NCBI RefSeq assembly: GCF_016612535.1
Contig: NZ_JAENXS010000002.1
Location: 868,001 to 932,000, forward strand
Length of the DNA stretch: 64,000 nucleotides
Reading direction: 5' to 3'
Source of the DNA: Bradyrhizobium diazoefficiens
Lineage (GTDB): Bacteria; Pseudomonadota; Alphaproteobacteria; Rhizobiales; Xanthobacteraceae
In this document: in pieces, positions 26,584-34,003 of the stretch
How the letters are laid out: each line of letters starts with the position of its first letter
Numbering within the stretch: the first letter of the stretch is position 1
Position numbers and translations under genes: made by a program
Notes under the pieces: model-generated
Database searches by the model: none
What the model saw: the letters and a program-made list of their open reading frames with translations, nothing else
Told to the model about the DNA's origin: nothing

Positions 26584-26733
26584 TCAGTGACGTTTGAAAT
26601 ACTGCACGTCGCGCTCGTGCTTCTCGGCCGCCGCGCGGCTCTTGAAGGTGCCAAGGTTGCGGCGCTTGCCGGTTTTGGGATTCACCTTGCGCGAATAAAG
26701 CCGGTATTCGCCGGACGCGAGCTTGCGGATCAT
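26584..26733 (-). CDS. small conserved protein (49 aa), integrase arm-like
   Basis: A 49-aa basic protein (MIRKLASGEYRLYSRKVNPK, then TGKRRNLGTFKSRAAAEKHE and a short tail). A strong AGGAGG site sits before the ATG. The beta-strand pattern YRLYSRKV...LGTFKSRAAAEKHER resembles the Arm/AP2-like DNA-binding domain of integrases but stands alone. This small protein is widespread in Bradyrhizobium as I recall it. DNA or RNA binding is an inference. Confidence 0.8.
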   Translation of the reverse strand: MIRKLASGEYRLYSRKVNPKTGKRRNLGTFKSRAAAEKHERDVQYFKRH

Positions 26734-26853
26734 GGTTGCGCCTCCTGCTTGTTGTGATGTCAACGACCCGTCCGTGCGCGAGTTCCTTTTCGAACCCGCA
26801 AGTCCCGGCGCGCGACCCGCTCGATTCACCTCTCCCGCTGGAGGAGAGGTAAA

Positions 26854-27675
26854 TCAAAAGCACAGCGTAGTGACGAGCTTGCCTTGCTTGTCCTTGATCG
26901 CGTAGGGGCAGCGCAGCCGCTCCAGCGCCTTCTTGGCGTCCTCGTCGCCGAGCGCGGCGGCGCGCTCGTAATAGGATTTTGCCGCGTCCTTGTCCTTCGG
27001 CCCGCCGCGGCCCTCCTGCGCGAAGGCGCCCATCTGCTCCAGCGCGCCGGGATGGTTTTGCGCCGCCGCCTTCTCGAACAGCGCGCGCGCCGCGACATCG
27101 TCCTTCTCGCCGCCATTGCCGTTGGCAAGCATCAGGCCGAGCTGGTACTGCGCTTCCACATTGGTCTCGGCCGCCTTGCCGAGCAGCGCACGCGCCTGCG
27201 CGGGATCGGCAGGCCCCGCGTCGCCGGAATTGCCGAGCGCTGCGAGGTTGGAGACCCCGCGGGGATTGCCGGCCTGCGCCGCCTTCTCGAACAGTTTTCG
27301 CGCTTGTGCGTCGTCCTTGGCGACGCCGGAGCCGGTGCCGTAGAGCACGCCGAGCTCGACCATGGCCGCGCTCGATCCCTTGTCGGCCGCCTTGCGCCAG
27401 GCCGCGATCGCCTCCGCTGTCTGCCGGTTGGCCGCATAGGCGCGCCCGAGCGCAAACATCGCCCGGCGCGACGATGATGCCGCCTGCTTGCAGAACTTGA
27501 TCGCGGTCGCGACGTCGGAGGCCGCGATGTCAGCCACGCCCTTCACGTCGGCCGGCTTGTCGGGATCGCTTGGATCGGCGGCGACACGGTCGCACAGGAC
27601 GAGGTCGGCTGATTGCGCATGCGCGGTGATGGGCACGGCAAGCAGGACGAGGATGGCACAGAGACAGGTCCGCAT
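26854..27675 (-). CDS. Sel1-like repeat periplasmic protein
   Basis: A 273-aa exported protein with signal peptide (MRTCLCAILVLLAVPITAHA) and about five Sel1/TPR-like helical repeats, each with the (A/G)xxxLGxxY/xxGxGVxKDxxxA pattern, e.g. AMVELGVLYGTGSGVAKDD and ARALFEKAAAQNHPGAL. Sel1 repeats are protein-protein scaffolds. Only 32 bp separate it from the upstream binding-protein gene, so probably one transcript. Partner unknown. Confidence 0.87.
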   Translation of the reverse strand: MRTCLCAILVLLAVPITAHAQSADLVLCDRVAADPSDPDKPADVKGVADIAASDVATAIKFCKQAASSSRRAMFALGRAYAANRQTAEAIAAWRKAADKGSSAAMVELGVLYGTGSGVAKDDAQARKLFEKAAQAGNPRGVSNLAALGNSGDAGPADPAQARALLGKAAETNVEAQYQLGLMLANGNGGEKDDVAARALFEKAAAQNHPGALEQMGAFAQEGRGGPKDKDAAKSYYERAAALGDEDAKKALERLRCPYAIKDKQGKLVTTLCF

Positions 27676-27707
27676 GGATATCACGTTGCGTCTGTGTCCC
27701 GGCGATT

Positions 27708-28391
27708 TCAAGGCTCGAGTCCTGACTGACGCAGGACGGGCACGACCTCCGGCGAGGCCAGGTAGCGCAACAGCGCCTCGGCGGCTTCGGCCTGTTTCGC
27801 ATTCGCCATGCGGCCGGCGGAGAACACGGCCGGAATCTGCAAATCATGCGGGACCGGGCCGATCACCTCGATGCCCTCGACCTGCTTCAGCTCGCTAATC
27901 TGCTGCACTGCGAGGTCGGCCTCGCCGCTCACGAGCCGCGCCGCGGTAAAGCCCTGCTCGAGGATGGTGGCCTTGGCGTTGATCTCGTCCGCGATGCCCA
28001 TCCGCACGATCAGCTGGGCGAAGTACACGCCGCTCGCGCCGAGCCGCGAATAGGCGACGGATCGCGCGGCGAGCAGCGCCTTGCGCAGCGCGGCTTCAGT
28101 GGCGATATCGGGATGCGGCTGTCCTGTCCGCACGGCGATGCCGACATAGGAGCGCGCCAAGTCTGCTGCGGTATCTGCGATCACCCGGCCGTCGCCGATC
28201 ACCTCGTCGAGCCCTTCGCGCGTGAGGATGACGAGGTCGGCAGGTTCGCCGGCGCGCAATCGCTTCAGGAGCGCCAGGGTCGGCGCGAAGTCGGCATCGA
28301 CATGGATGCCGTAGGCCGCCTCGAAGGCCGAAGACAGGCTGCGCATCGCGCCCATCAGGCCGAGCGTCGAGAGCATGCGAATTTTTTCCAT
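27708..28391 (-). CDS. ModA-like substrate-binding domain protein lacking a signal peptide
   Basis: A 227-aa protein with the type-2 periplasmic binding fold of molybdate-binding/extracellular proteins: FEAAYGIHVDADFAPTLALL, GEPADLVILTREGLDEVI, SRLGASGVYFAQL, GEADLAVQQISEL. The N-terminus (MEKIRMLSTLGLMGAMRSL) is not a signal peptide; it starts directly in the first beta-strand/helix. So it is likely cytoplasmic and not part of a transporter; no ABC permease or ATPase is nearby. Possibly a sensor. It is followed closely by the Sel1 gene. Confidence 0.8.
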   Translation of the reverse strand: MEKIRMLSTLGLMGAMRSLSSAFEAAYGIHVDADFAPTLALLKRLRAGEPADLVILTREGLDEVIGDGRVIADTAADLARSYVGIAVRTGQPHPDIATEAALRKALLAARSVAYSRLGASGVYFAQLIVRMGIADEINAKATILEQGFTAARLVSGEADLAVQQISELKQVEGIEVIGPVPHDLQIPAVFSAGRMANAKQAEAAEALLRYLASPEVVPVLRQSGLEP

Positions 28392-28411
28392 GTGAAATTT
28401 CCCGTCAACGG

Positions 28412-29113
28412 TCAGGCGCGATGCATCAGCTTGAGCGCGGCGGTCAGCCGCAGACTGCGCTTGCCGGCCAACGCCGTCGCCTCCAGCACCGCCCGCTCGC
28501 CGTCATAGCTGCCGGAGAAGCCGATACCCACCTCGTGGCCGCCGAAAATCGGATCGTCCTTGGCCGGCGTGTGCTCCTGGTTAAGGATCTGCCCCTTCCA
28601 GCGACCATTCGCAGCGGTGTAGCTGCCGAGATAATAGAACGAGGCGTCGCCGCCGAGGATGCGGCCTTGGTTGAGCAGCATCACGCCGGTGAGCCCGCCA
28701 TCGATGCCGTCGAGCATGCGCAAGTGAACCGAGTAGAGGCCATCGGCGATGCTATCCTCGCCGACGCCGCCGGCGATCGGCACCTCGTCTTCCGTGATCG
28801 GCGTCATCAGCGACTGAAAGGGGACGCCGGGCAGCTCCTTGAGCTCGCCCTTGAAGCGGTAGAGATCGCCGTCGGCAAAACCCTTCGCGATCAAGGTCGC
28901 ATCATCGGTGCCGGCCATGGCGCGGTAGTTCGGATCGGGGTTGTGGCGGACGGTCTTGATGACAATGTCGATGCCGTCTGCGGTCTTCTCGTAAGTGCCG
29001 ATATGGGCGAATGCCGAATTGCCGCCGAGCATCTTGCCATTGCCAGCATGCATCACGCTCCGGCCGACGCCGTCGCCGAGCTGAAATTGCACCTTGTAGA
29101 AGCCTTCAAACAC
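28412..29113 (-). CDS. GrlR-like protein with two domains
   Basis: A 233-aa protein that appears to be two tandem GrlR-type calycin-like domains: residues ~1-110 (VFEGFYKVQFQLGDGVG, GNGKMLGGNSAFAHIGTYE) and ~125-233 (ADGLYSVHLRMLDGIDGG, GRILGGDASFYYLGSYTA, GRWKGQILNQEHTP). The start is a GTG where homology begins. GrlR represses type III secretion in enteric pathogens; in rhizobia the homologues' role is not established. A single-domain relative lies at 33531-33878. No type III secretion genes are in the window. Confidence 0.75.
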   Translation of the reverse strand: MFEGFYKVQFQLGDGVGRSVMHAGNGKMLGGNSAFAHIGTYEKTADGIDIVIKTVRHNPDPNYRAMAGTDDATLIAKGFADGDLYRFKGELKELPGVPFQSLMTPITEDEVPIAGGVGEDSIADGLYSVHLRMLDGIDGGLTGVMLLNQGRILGGDASFYYLGSYTAANGRWKGQILNQEHTPAKDDPIFGGHEVGIGFSGSYDGERAVLEATALAGKRSLRLTAALKLMHRA

Positions 29114-29231
29114 CAGCCGTGTCCCCGGCCCCGCGCATCGTCCCGATACTCTATCCCGGTTTGGGCGGTGATGGACAGATATCACGCCGGCATCGCTGGC
29201 AGACCCACGACAACCGCGGTCATCCGAATGC

Positions 29232-29266
29232 AAAAATCCGCCGGAGCCTTGCAGCTCCGGCGGATT
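29232..29266 (-). terminator. strong intrinsic terminator of glnII
   Basis: 13-bp perfect stem (AATCCGCCGGAGC / GCTCCGGCGGATT) with a 6-nt loop; on the minus strand it runs into TTTTT. It lies 44 bp after the glnII stop. The opposite side has little T, so it acts mainly for the minus strand. Confidence 0.9.
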
Positions 29267-29309
29267 GAAAGCCAACCCGGGCCAGCCCCCAGCCTGGGCC
29301 GGGAGGATC

Positions 29310-30344
29310 TTAGGCGGCGGCCTTCTTGTCGGCCGGCACGGAGGCGATCGTCTTCAGGATCTGCGAAGCGATCTGGTATGGGTCGCCCTGCGAGTTCGGA
29401 CGGCGGTCTTCCAGATAGCCCTTGTACCCGTTATTCACGAAGGAGTGCGGAACGCGGATCGAAGCGCCGCGATCGGCAATGCCGTAGCTGAACTTGTTCC
29501 AGGGCGCGGTCTCGTGCTTGCCGGTCAGACGCTTGTCGTTGTCCGGGCCGTAGACGGCGATGTGGTCCATCAGGTTCTTGTCAAAGGCAGCCATCAGCGC
29601 CTCGAAGTACTCCTTGCCGCCGACGGTGCGCATGTACTCGGTCGAGAAGTTGGCGTGCATGCCGGAGCCGTTCCAATCGGTGTCGCCGAGCGGCTTGCAG
29701 TGGAACTCGATGTCGACGCCGTACTTCTCGGTCAGGCGCAGCATCAAATAGCGGGCCATCCACATTTCGTCAGCGGCCTTCTTGGAGCCCTTGCCGAAGA
29801 TCTGGAATTCCCACTGGCCCTTCGCGACTTCCGCGTTGATGCCTTCGTGGTTGATACCGGCCGCGAGGCAGAGGTCGAGATGCTCTTCCACCATCTTGCG
29901 GGCGACGTCGCCGACGTTCGAATAGCCGACGCCGGTGTAGTACGGGCCCTGCGGCGCCGGATAGCCGGAGGCCGGGAAGCCGAGCGGACGGCCGTCCTTG
30001 TAGAAGAAATATTCCTGCTCGAAGCCGAACCACGCGCCCTCGTCGTCGAGGATGGTGGCGCGCTTGTTGGTCGAGTGCGGGGTCTTGCCGTCCGGCATCA
30101 TGACTTCGCACATCACCAGCACGCCGTTGGTGCGGGCGCCGTCCGGGAACACCGCGACCGGCTTCAGCACGCAATCGGAGCTGTGGCCTTCGGCCTGCTG
30201 AGTGGAGGAGCCATCGAAGCCCCAGAGCGGAAGCTGCTCGAGCGTCGGGAACGACGCGAATTCCTTGATCTGAGTTTTGCCGCGCAAGTTCGGAGTCGGC
30301 GTATATCCGTCGAGCCAGATGTACTCGAGCTTGTACTTGGTCAT
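29310..30344 (-). CDS. glnII: glutamine synthetase type II
   Basis: A 344-aa eukaryote-type glutamine synthetase, far shorter than the ~470-aa GlnA. It condenses glutamate and ammonia with ATP. Seen: KLEYIWLDGYTPTPNLRGKT and WGFDGSSTQQAEG at the N-terminus, FGFEQEYFF (metal Glu), NAEVAKGQWEFQIF, GSGMHANFSTEYMR, and KHETAPWNKFSYG with RGASIRVP (ATP/glutamate site). In Bradyrhizobium glnII is known to be transcribed from an NtrC/sigma-54 promoter; a matching promoter is at 30431-30447. AGAGAGG precedes the ATG. A strong terminator follows. Confidence 0.97.
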   Translation of the reverse strand: MTKYKLEYIWLDGYTPTPNLRGKTQIKEFASFPTLEQLPLWGFDGSSTQQAEGHSSDCVLKPVAVFPDGARTNGVLVMCEVMMPDGKTPHSTNKRATILDDEGAWFGFEQEYFFYKDGRPLGFPASGYPAPQGPYYTGVGYSNVGDVARKMVEEHLDLCLAAGINHEGINAEVAKGQWEFQIFGKGSKKAADEMWMARYLMLRLTEKYGVDIEFHCKPLGDTDWNGSGMHANFSTEYMRTVGGKEYFEALMAAFDKNLMDHIAVYGPDNDKRLTGKHETAPWNKFSYGIADRGASIRVPHSFVNNGYKGYLEDRRPNSQGDPYQIASQILKTIASVPADKKAAA

Positions 30345-30374
30345 TGAGCCTCTCTGTAGATGATGCGAAAGGTG

Positions 30375-30391
30375 GGGACGGCTGGTCCCCG
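30375..30391 (-). other. hairpin in the glnII leader
   Basis: GGGGAC / GTCCCC (6-bp, extendable) stem with a 5-nt loop lies between the predicted sigma-54 promoter and the glnII start, so it would be in the ~75-nt leader RNA. No anti-terminator partner was seen; a regulatory role is speculative. Confidence 0.35.
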
Positions 30392-30430
30392 CACGATTGT
30401 TTACCCGGCCACGATCGGCCGACCCTTTAC

Positions 30431-30447
30431 AAGCATTTTGCGTGCCA
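30431..30447 (-). promoter_or_regulatory. sigma-54 promoter of glnII
   Basis: On the minus strand TGGCACG-CAAA-ATGCT matches the -24/-12 consensus TGGCACG-N4-TTGCW, with the invariant GG-N10-GC spacing. It is ~87 bp upstream of the glnII ATG. This fits the documented NtrA-dependence of rhizobial glnII. NtrC enhancer sites were not convincingly located; GGTGCACC near 30600 is a weak candidate. Confidence 0.75.
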
Positions 30448-30893
30448 AAAGGCCGCAGCGCGGGAAGGTTTTCCACCGCTGCACGCGACCTGTGGACACC
30501 CGCCGTTTCCACGCCGGCCACCCCAGCCGCGTGCGTCATAGCAGCGCACCTTTCCGTGAAGCTGCACCGCAAAAATCTCGCGGAAAACGCCCGATTCCGG
30601 TGCACCCCACCCCTGCCCGAGGTTGCCGACCAAACGCGCATCAACGGCAAGCAATATTCGCGAAGTCTTCGGCCGGTCGCCCGCAACCTTCGCAACGGCC
30701 CAAGCGTTAGTCAGCCGACCGCTGCCTTGCAGGATGCAGAACAGTGACTGCCCACAAATTAGGCCGAAACTGATCTCCTTTTCAGCACTTTGCATTTGGG
30801 GGTGCGAGGCCGATATGGGGATTCCAGTAACCACAAGCGAACGAGTCGGGCGCACCATGGAGGCTAAGCGCTTCGGCGAGAGGAGATACCGCA

Positions 30894-31097
30894 ATGATGA
30901 ATAATGGTTTGAGTGGGGGATCGGCAACGATCTACCAATTCCCTGTCGGGGGCCGCGCGGCTCTCGGGGGACGTCGCTACGGCGAGGTCCGTCTTCCCGC
31001 CGATCATCTCTCGCCCCCCGTGAACGAGACGATCTGCAGCGGAAGCTGGTACCATCAGGAAGCCGTCGATGAAGCCAAGCCGAAATGGGATCGCTGA
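30894..31097 (+). CDS. DUF2735 family small protein
   Basis: A 67-aa protein with the family core ATIYQFPVGGRAALGGRRYG and SGSWYHQEAVDEAK. DUF2735 genes sit divergent from glnII in rhizobia, as here, suggesting a link with nitrogen control (context inference). An AGGAG site precedes the start; ATG 30894 or 30897 are both possible. A bidirectional terminator follows. The 549-bp gap between it and glnII holds the glnII promoter. Confidence 0.87.
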   Translation: MMNNGLSGGSATIYQFPVGGRAALGGRRYGEVRLPADHLSPPVNETICSGSWYHQEAVDEAKPKWDR

Positions 31098-31153
31098 TGC
31101 CTGTATTTGGTTCAGTACCGCCGCGCTCCGTCGAGCGGCCGGCGGAAGTTTGG

Positions 31154-31189
31154 AAAAAGGGTCGAAACAACGAAGTTTCGGCCCTTTTT
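31154..31189. terminator. bidirectional terminator between DUF2735 and MliC-like genes
   Basis: 15-bp stem AAAAAGGGTCGAAAC / GTTTCGGCCCTTTTT with one G-U pair and a 6-nt loop; T-run on both strands. Serves the two convergent genes. Confidence 0.9.
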
Positions 31190-31212
31190 GATTCTCGCTG
31201 CTGACCAAAGGA

Positions 31213-31524
31213 TCAGATCACCGTGCAGGTGGTGACCGGCCGCCTCAAATGCCTCACCGTGGTCGTCCCGGTCTTGCCGATCGTCAGCGTGATCCCGGCC
31301 CCCGAATAGCGCATGCCTGAAACGGTCAGACGCTGGGCGAGCGTCACCGGCTTCCCGTCGATCTGGAGAAAGACGCGCTTGTCCTCGTCATAAATCCCCG
31401 CGATGAACTGCGTACCATCGGCGCAATGGTAGGTCCGGAACGTCTGCGCATCGGCTTGCCGCGCGCCGGAAATTCCAGCCGACAGCATGATGATCCCCAA
31501 AAGAATGGCCTTGTGCCGCCCCAT
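31213..31524 (-). CDS. MliC-like lysozyme inhibitor family protein
   Basis: A 103-aa exported protein: signal (AILLGIIMLSAGISGARQADA) then a small beta-barrel with TYHCADGTQFIAG, VFLQIDGKPVTLAQRL, SGMRYSGAGITLTIGKTG and a final Cys. This is the MliC pattern (FxCxDG ... LxQxxSASGxRYS). MliC proteins inhibit c-type lysozymes in the envelope. The usual GKG loop reads GKTG here. Not clearly a lipoprotein. Confidence 0.7.
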   Translation of the reverse strand: MGRHKAILLGIIMLSAGISGARQADAQTFRTYHCADGTQFIAGIYDEDKRVFLQIDGKPVTLAQRLTVSGMRYSGAGITLTIGKTGTTTVRHLRRPVTTCTVI

Positions 31525-31572
31525 GATCGCCCCCTGTAATAGCTCTCCGGCAACATAACAAAAGCTGATTCA

Positions 31573-32316
31573 ATGTCAGACTCCCCTGCCCGCCATCTCA
31601 GCCTGCAAGGCGCCAGCAATTTTCGCGATCTCGGCGGCTATGCGACGGCCGACGGCCGTGCCACGCGCTGGCGCCAGATCTTCCGCTCCAATCATCTCGG
31701 CCAGCTTACCGCAGAAGACATCGAGGTCGTCCGCGCGCTGGGCGTCAGAAGCGCGTTCGATTTCCGCGGCGTCGAGGAACGCGCGGCTGGTGTCTGCGTC
31801 GTGAACGAGATTGCGGTGCATTCGCTGCCGATCGAGCCGACGGTGGTGGCCTCACTGCGTGCCGAACTCGCCAAGGGCGCGCTGACCGCGCCGGTCGCGC
31901 TTGAGATCATGCGCGAGTCCTATCGCAACTATGTCCGCCACAACACGCACAGCTTTCGCACACTGTTCGGCCATCTCCTGGAAGACCGCGCCCCGCTCGT
32001 GATCCACTGCACCGCAGGAAAGGACCGCACCGGCTTTGCCAGCGCCCTGATCCTGCATGCGCTCGGCGTGCCCGAGGAGGTCATTGCAGAGGATTATCTC
32101 CTGACCAACCACCACTACAAACGCGACGTGTCGAGCGTCTCCGATCTGCCCGCCGACGTCCTCGACGCGATCGGCTCGGTGCAGGCCTCCTATCTCGATG
32201 CAGCCTTCGATGCCGTCAGCCGCGACTATGGCGATCTCGAAACTTACTTGCGCGACGGCCTCAAGCTGGGCACAGCAGAGCGGACCGCGCTGAAGGCGCG
32301 CTATCTGCAATCTTAG
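31573..32316 (+). CDS. tyrosine-protein phosphatase (DSP/lipid phosphatase type)
   Basis: A 247-aa cytoplasmic phosphatase. The NFRDLGGYATADGRATRW N-terminal signature and the P-loop HCTAGKDRTG with nucleophile Cys146 are typical of the bacterial MptpB/Tyr-phosphatase-3 family (PF13350), which act on phosphotyrosine and phosphoinositides. The downstream SDR gene starts 20 bp later, so likely co-transcribed. Substrate unknown. Confidence 0.92.
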   Translation: MSDSPARHLSLQGASNFRDLGGYATADGRATRWRQIFRSNHLGQLTAEDIEVVRALGVRSAFDFRGVEERAAGVCVVNEIAVHSLPIEPTVVASLRAELAKGALTAPVALEIMRESYRNYVRHNTHSFRTLFGHLLEDRAPLVIHCTAGKDRTGFASALILHALGVPEEVIAEDYLLTNHHYKRDVSSVSDLPADVLDAIGSVQASYLDAAFDAVSRDYGDLETYLRDGLKLGTAERTALKARYLQS

Positions 32317-32336
32317 GCGACCGGGCCCGTAGATCG

Positions 32337-33032
32337 ATGATGCAAGAGATGATGCAAGACAAGACTCTGATTGTAACCGGCGCGCTCGGCGCGCTTGGCA
32401 AGGTGGTCGCAGACGTAGCACAATCACGCGGCGCGCGGGTCGCCGGTATCGATCACGCGCCCTCGCAGATCCCTGCAACGGCCGATCGCATCGAGATCGG
32501 CGGCGTCGACCTGTCCGACGCAGCACAAGCGAAGTCAGCGGTGGAGACCGCGGCAAAGCACTTTGGCCGGCTCGACGCATTGATCAACATCGCCGGCGGC
32601 TTTGCCTACGAGACCGTCGGCGACGGCGACATCAAGACGTGGCATCGCATGCATGCGCTGAACGTGTTGACAGCCCTCAACACCTCGCACGCGGCGCTGC
32701 CGCATCTTGCCGCCTCGCAGGCAGGCCGCATCGTCAATATCGGCGCTATGGGCGCGCTCCAGGCGGGCTCCGGCATGGGGCCCTACGCGGCGTCGAAGGC
32801 GGGCGTACACCGCCTCACCGAGGCACTGGCCAGCGAATGGAAGGGCAAGGTCACCGTCAACGCGGTATTGCCTTCGATCATCGACACCAAGGCCAACCGC
32901 GCCGACATGCCGAAAGCGGACTTCTCCAAATGGGTGACGCCGCACGAGCTTGCCGAGGTGATCCTGTTCCTCGTGAGCGACGCCGCAAGCGGCGTCACCG
33001 GTGCGCTGATTCCGGTGAGTGGACGGGTGTAG
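32337..33032 (+). CDS. SDR-family protein with Ala at the catalytic Ser position
   Basis: A 231-aa short-chain dehydrogenase. N-terminal VTGALGALGKV (cofactor loop), NIAGGFAYE, and GPYAASKAG active-site Tyr/Lys. Thirteen residues before the Tyr, where the catalytic Ser normally stands, is Ala (NIGAMGALQAG). The C-terminus (SGVTGALIPVSGRV) is complete. Closest in pattern to dihydropteridine-reductase-like SDRs, some of which show this change as I recall. Three closely spaced ATGs make the start uncertain. Confidence 0.87.
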   Translation: MMQEMMQDKTLIVTGALGALGKVVADVAQSRGARVAGIDHAPSQIPATADRIEIGGVDLSDAAQAKSAVETAAKHFGRLDALINIAGGFAYETVGDGDIKTWHRMHALNVLTALNTSHAALPHLAASQAGRIVNIGAMGALQAGSGMGPYAASKAGVHRLTEALASEWKGKVTVNAVLPSIIDTKANRADMPKADFSKWVTPHELAEVILFLVSDAASGVTGALIPVSGRV

Positions 33033-33076
33033 CCACCCATCTTTTCCTGGACCCACTGCACTGCTATATTCAAGCA

Positions 33077-33274
33077 ATGACGACTGAAGATATCGAACGA
33101 GCGATCGAACGACTTGCGCCTGACGATTTGGCGCGATTTCGCGCGTGGTTCGAGCGGTTCGACGCAGAACGCTTTGATAAAGCCCTGGAGCAAGATGCCC
33201 AGGCCGGCAAGCTCGATTCCTTTGCCGAGGAAGCGCTGGGCGCCTATCGCGCCGGCCAAACCCGCGACTTGTGA
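33077..33274 (+). CDS. antitoxin-like small protein
   Basis: A 65-aa acidic helical protein (MTTEDIERAIERLAPDDLAR, then FRAWFERFDAERFDKALEQD). Pattern and size match antitoxins paired with RelE/ParE toxins in alphaproteobacteria (LxxxELxxFRxWFxxFDxxxWDxxIxxDxxxGKL). Its TGA overlaps the GTG of the toxin gene (GTGA). As the toxin frame is broken, this antitoxin may be an orphan. Confidence 0.75.
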   Translation: MTTEDIERAIERLAPDDLARFRAWFERFDAERFDKALEQDAQAGKLDSFAEEALGAYRAGQTRDL

Positions 33275-33524
33275 AACACACGGCATCGCCGAGATTCTGG
33301 AAGGCTTACGAGGCTTTGCCCGCCAATGTTCGACGGCTGGCCGACGCCAATTTCCAGCTCTTGAAGAGCGATCCTACTCATCCTCGCTTCAGTTCAAGCG
33401 GGTCGGACGATATTGGTCTGCCAGAGTCGGATTGCGCTATCGCGCTCGGGCTATCGAAGCCGATGGGAACTACGTCTGGTTCTGGATCGGCTCACATGGC
33501 GACTATGACCGTCTTCTGCGATAA
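33271..33524 (+). pseudogene. RelE/ParE-family toxin gene with a one-base frameshift
   Basis: From GTG 33271 the first frame reads VKHTASPRFWKAYEALPANV, then RRLADANFQLLKSDPTHP. At about 33384 the homologous sequence moves to another frame: SLQFKRVGRYWSARVGLRYR, then ARAIEADGNYVWFWIGSHGD, YDRLLR and TAA at 33522. Adding one T (CATCC-T-TCGCTT) restores a normal ~84-aa RelE/ParE toxin with the C-terminal GxHxxYD. Either a real inactivating deletion or a sequencing error. Confidence 0.75.
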
Positions 33525-33530
33525 GAGAGG

Positions 33531-33878
33531 TCAATCCGGCACCAACAGCCGCAGATCTCCCTTGAAACGGATGCTCTGCTTGCCGGCGAGCGCGATGCCT
33601 TCGCCATAGGCGGTCTCGTCGGTATAGGTGCCGCTGAAGCCTATCGTGACGACCTTGCGGCCCCACACCGGCCGCTCGTCGAACGAGGGCGAATGCTCCT
33701 CGTTGGTCAGCTCGCCCTTCCACTTGCCGTCGGCGGAGTTGTAGCTGCCGTAGGCAAAGAAGAATGAATCACCGCCGCGCATAGTGCCGTCGCGCAGCAC
33801 CATGACGCCTTGATTGCCACCCTGGACGCCATCCAGCATCTCGATCCGGATGTGATAGAGCCCGTTCCTGATCGTCAT
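33531..33878 (-). CDS. GrlR-like single-domain protein
   Basis: A 115-aa protein: MTIRNGLYHIRIEMLDGVQG, then GVMVLRDGTMRGGDSFFFAY, GKWKGELTNEEHSP and TIGFSGTYTDE. It aligns in pattern with the C-terminal domain of the 28412-29113 protein and with GrlR regulators. No signal peptide. Start at the internal ATG where the domain begins; upstream frame is not domain-like. Convergent with the broken toxin gene. Confidence 0.8.
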   Translation of the reverse strand: MTIRNGLYHIRIEMLDGVQGGNQGVMVLRDGTMRGGDSFFFAYGSYNSADGKWKGELTNEEHSPSFDERPVWGRKVVTIGFSGTYTDETAYGEGIALAGKQSIRFKGDLRLLVPD

Positions 33879-34003
33879 GTCGCAAGCCGCCCGCCTGTTG
33901 CCGTCCGCAGGATAGTCGCACCATCTGTTCCCGATCAAATGACGCGGAGCCCAAATCCGATCCGCGCTAAGCTGCCGCAACTGATTCTCGGATCGGACGT
34001 CCT

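Noticed and set aside
30560..30610. NtrC enhancer pair (TGCACC ... GGTGCACC) upstream of glnII
   Set aside because: The half sites are ~30 bp apart, not in the ~17-bp NtrC dimer spacing; left as a weak possibility only.
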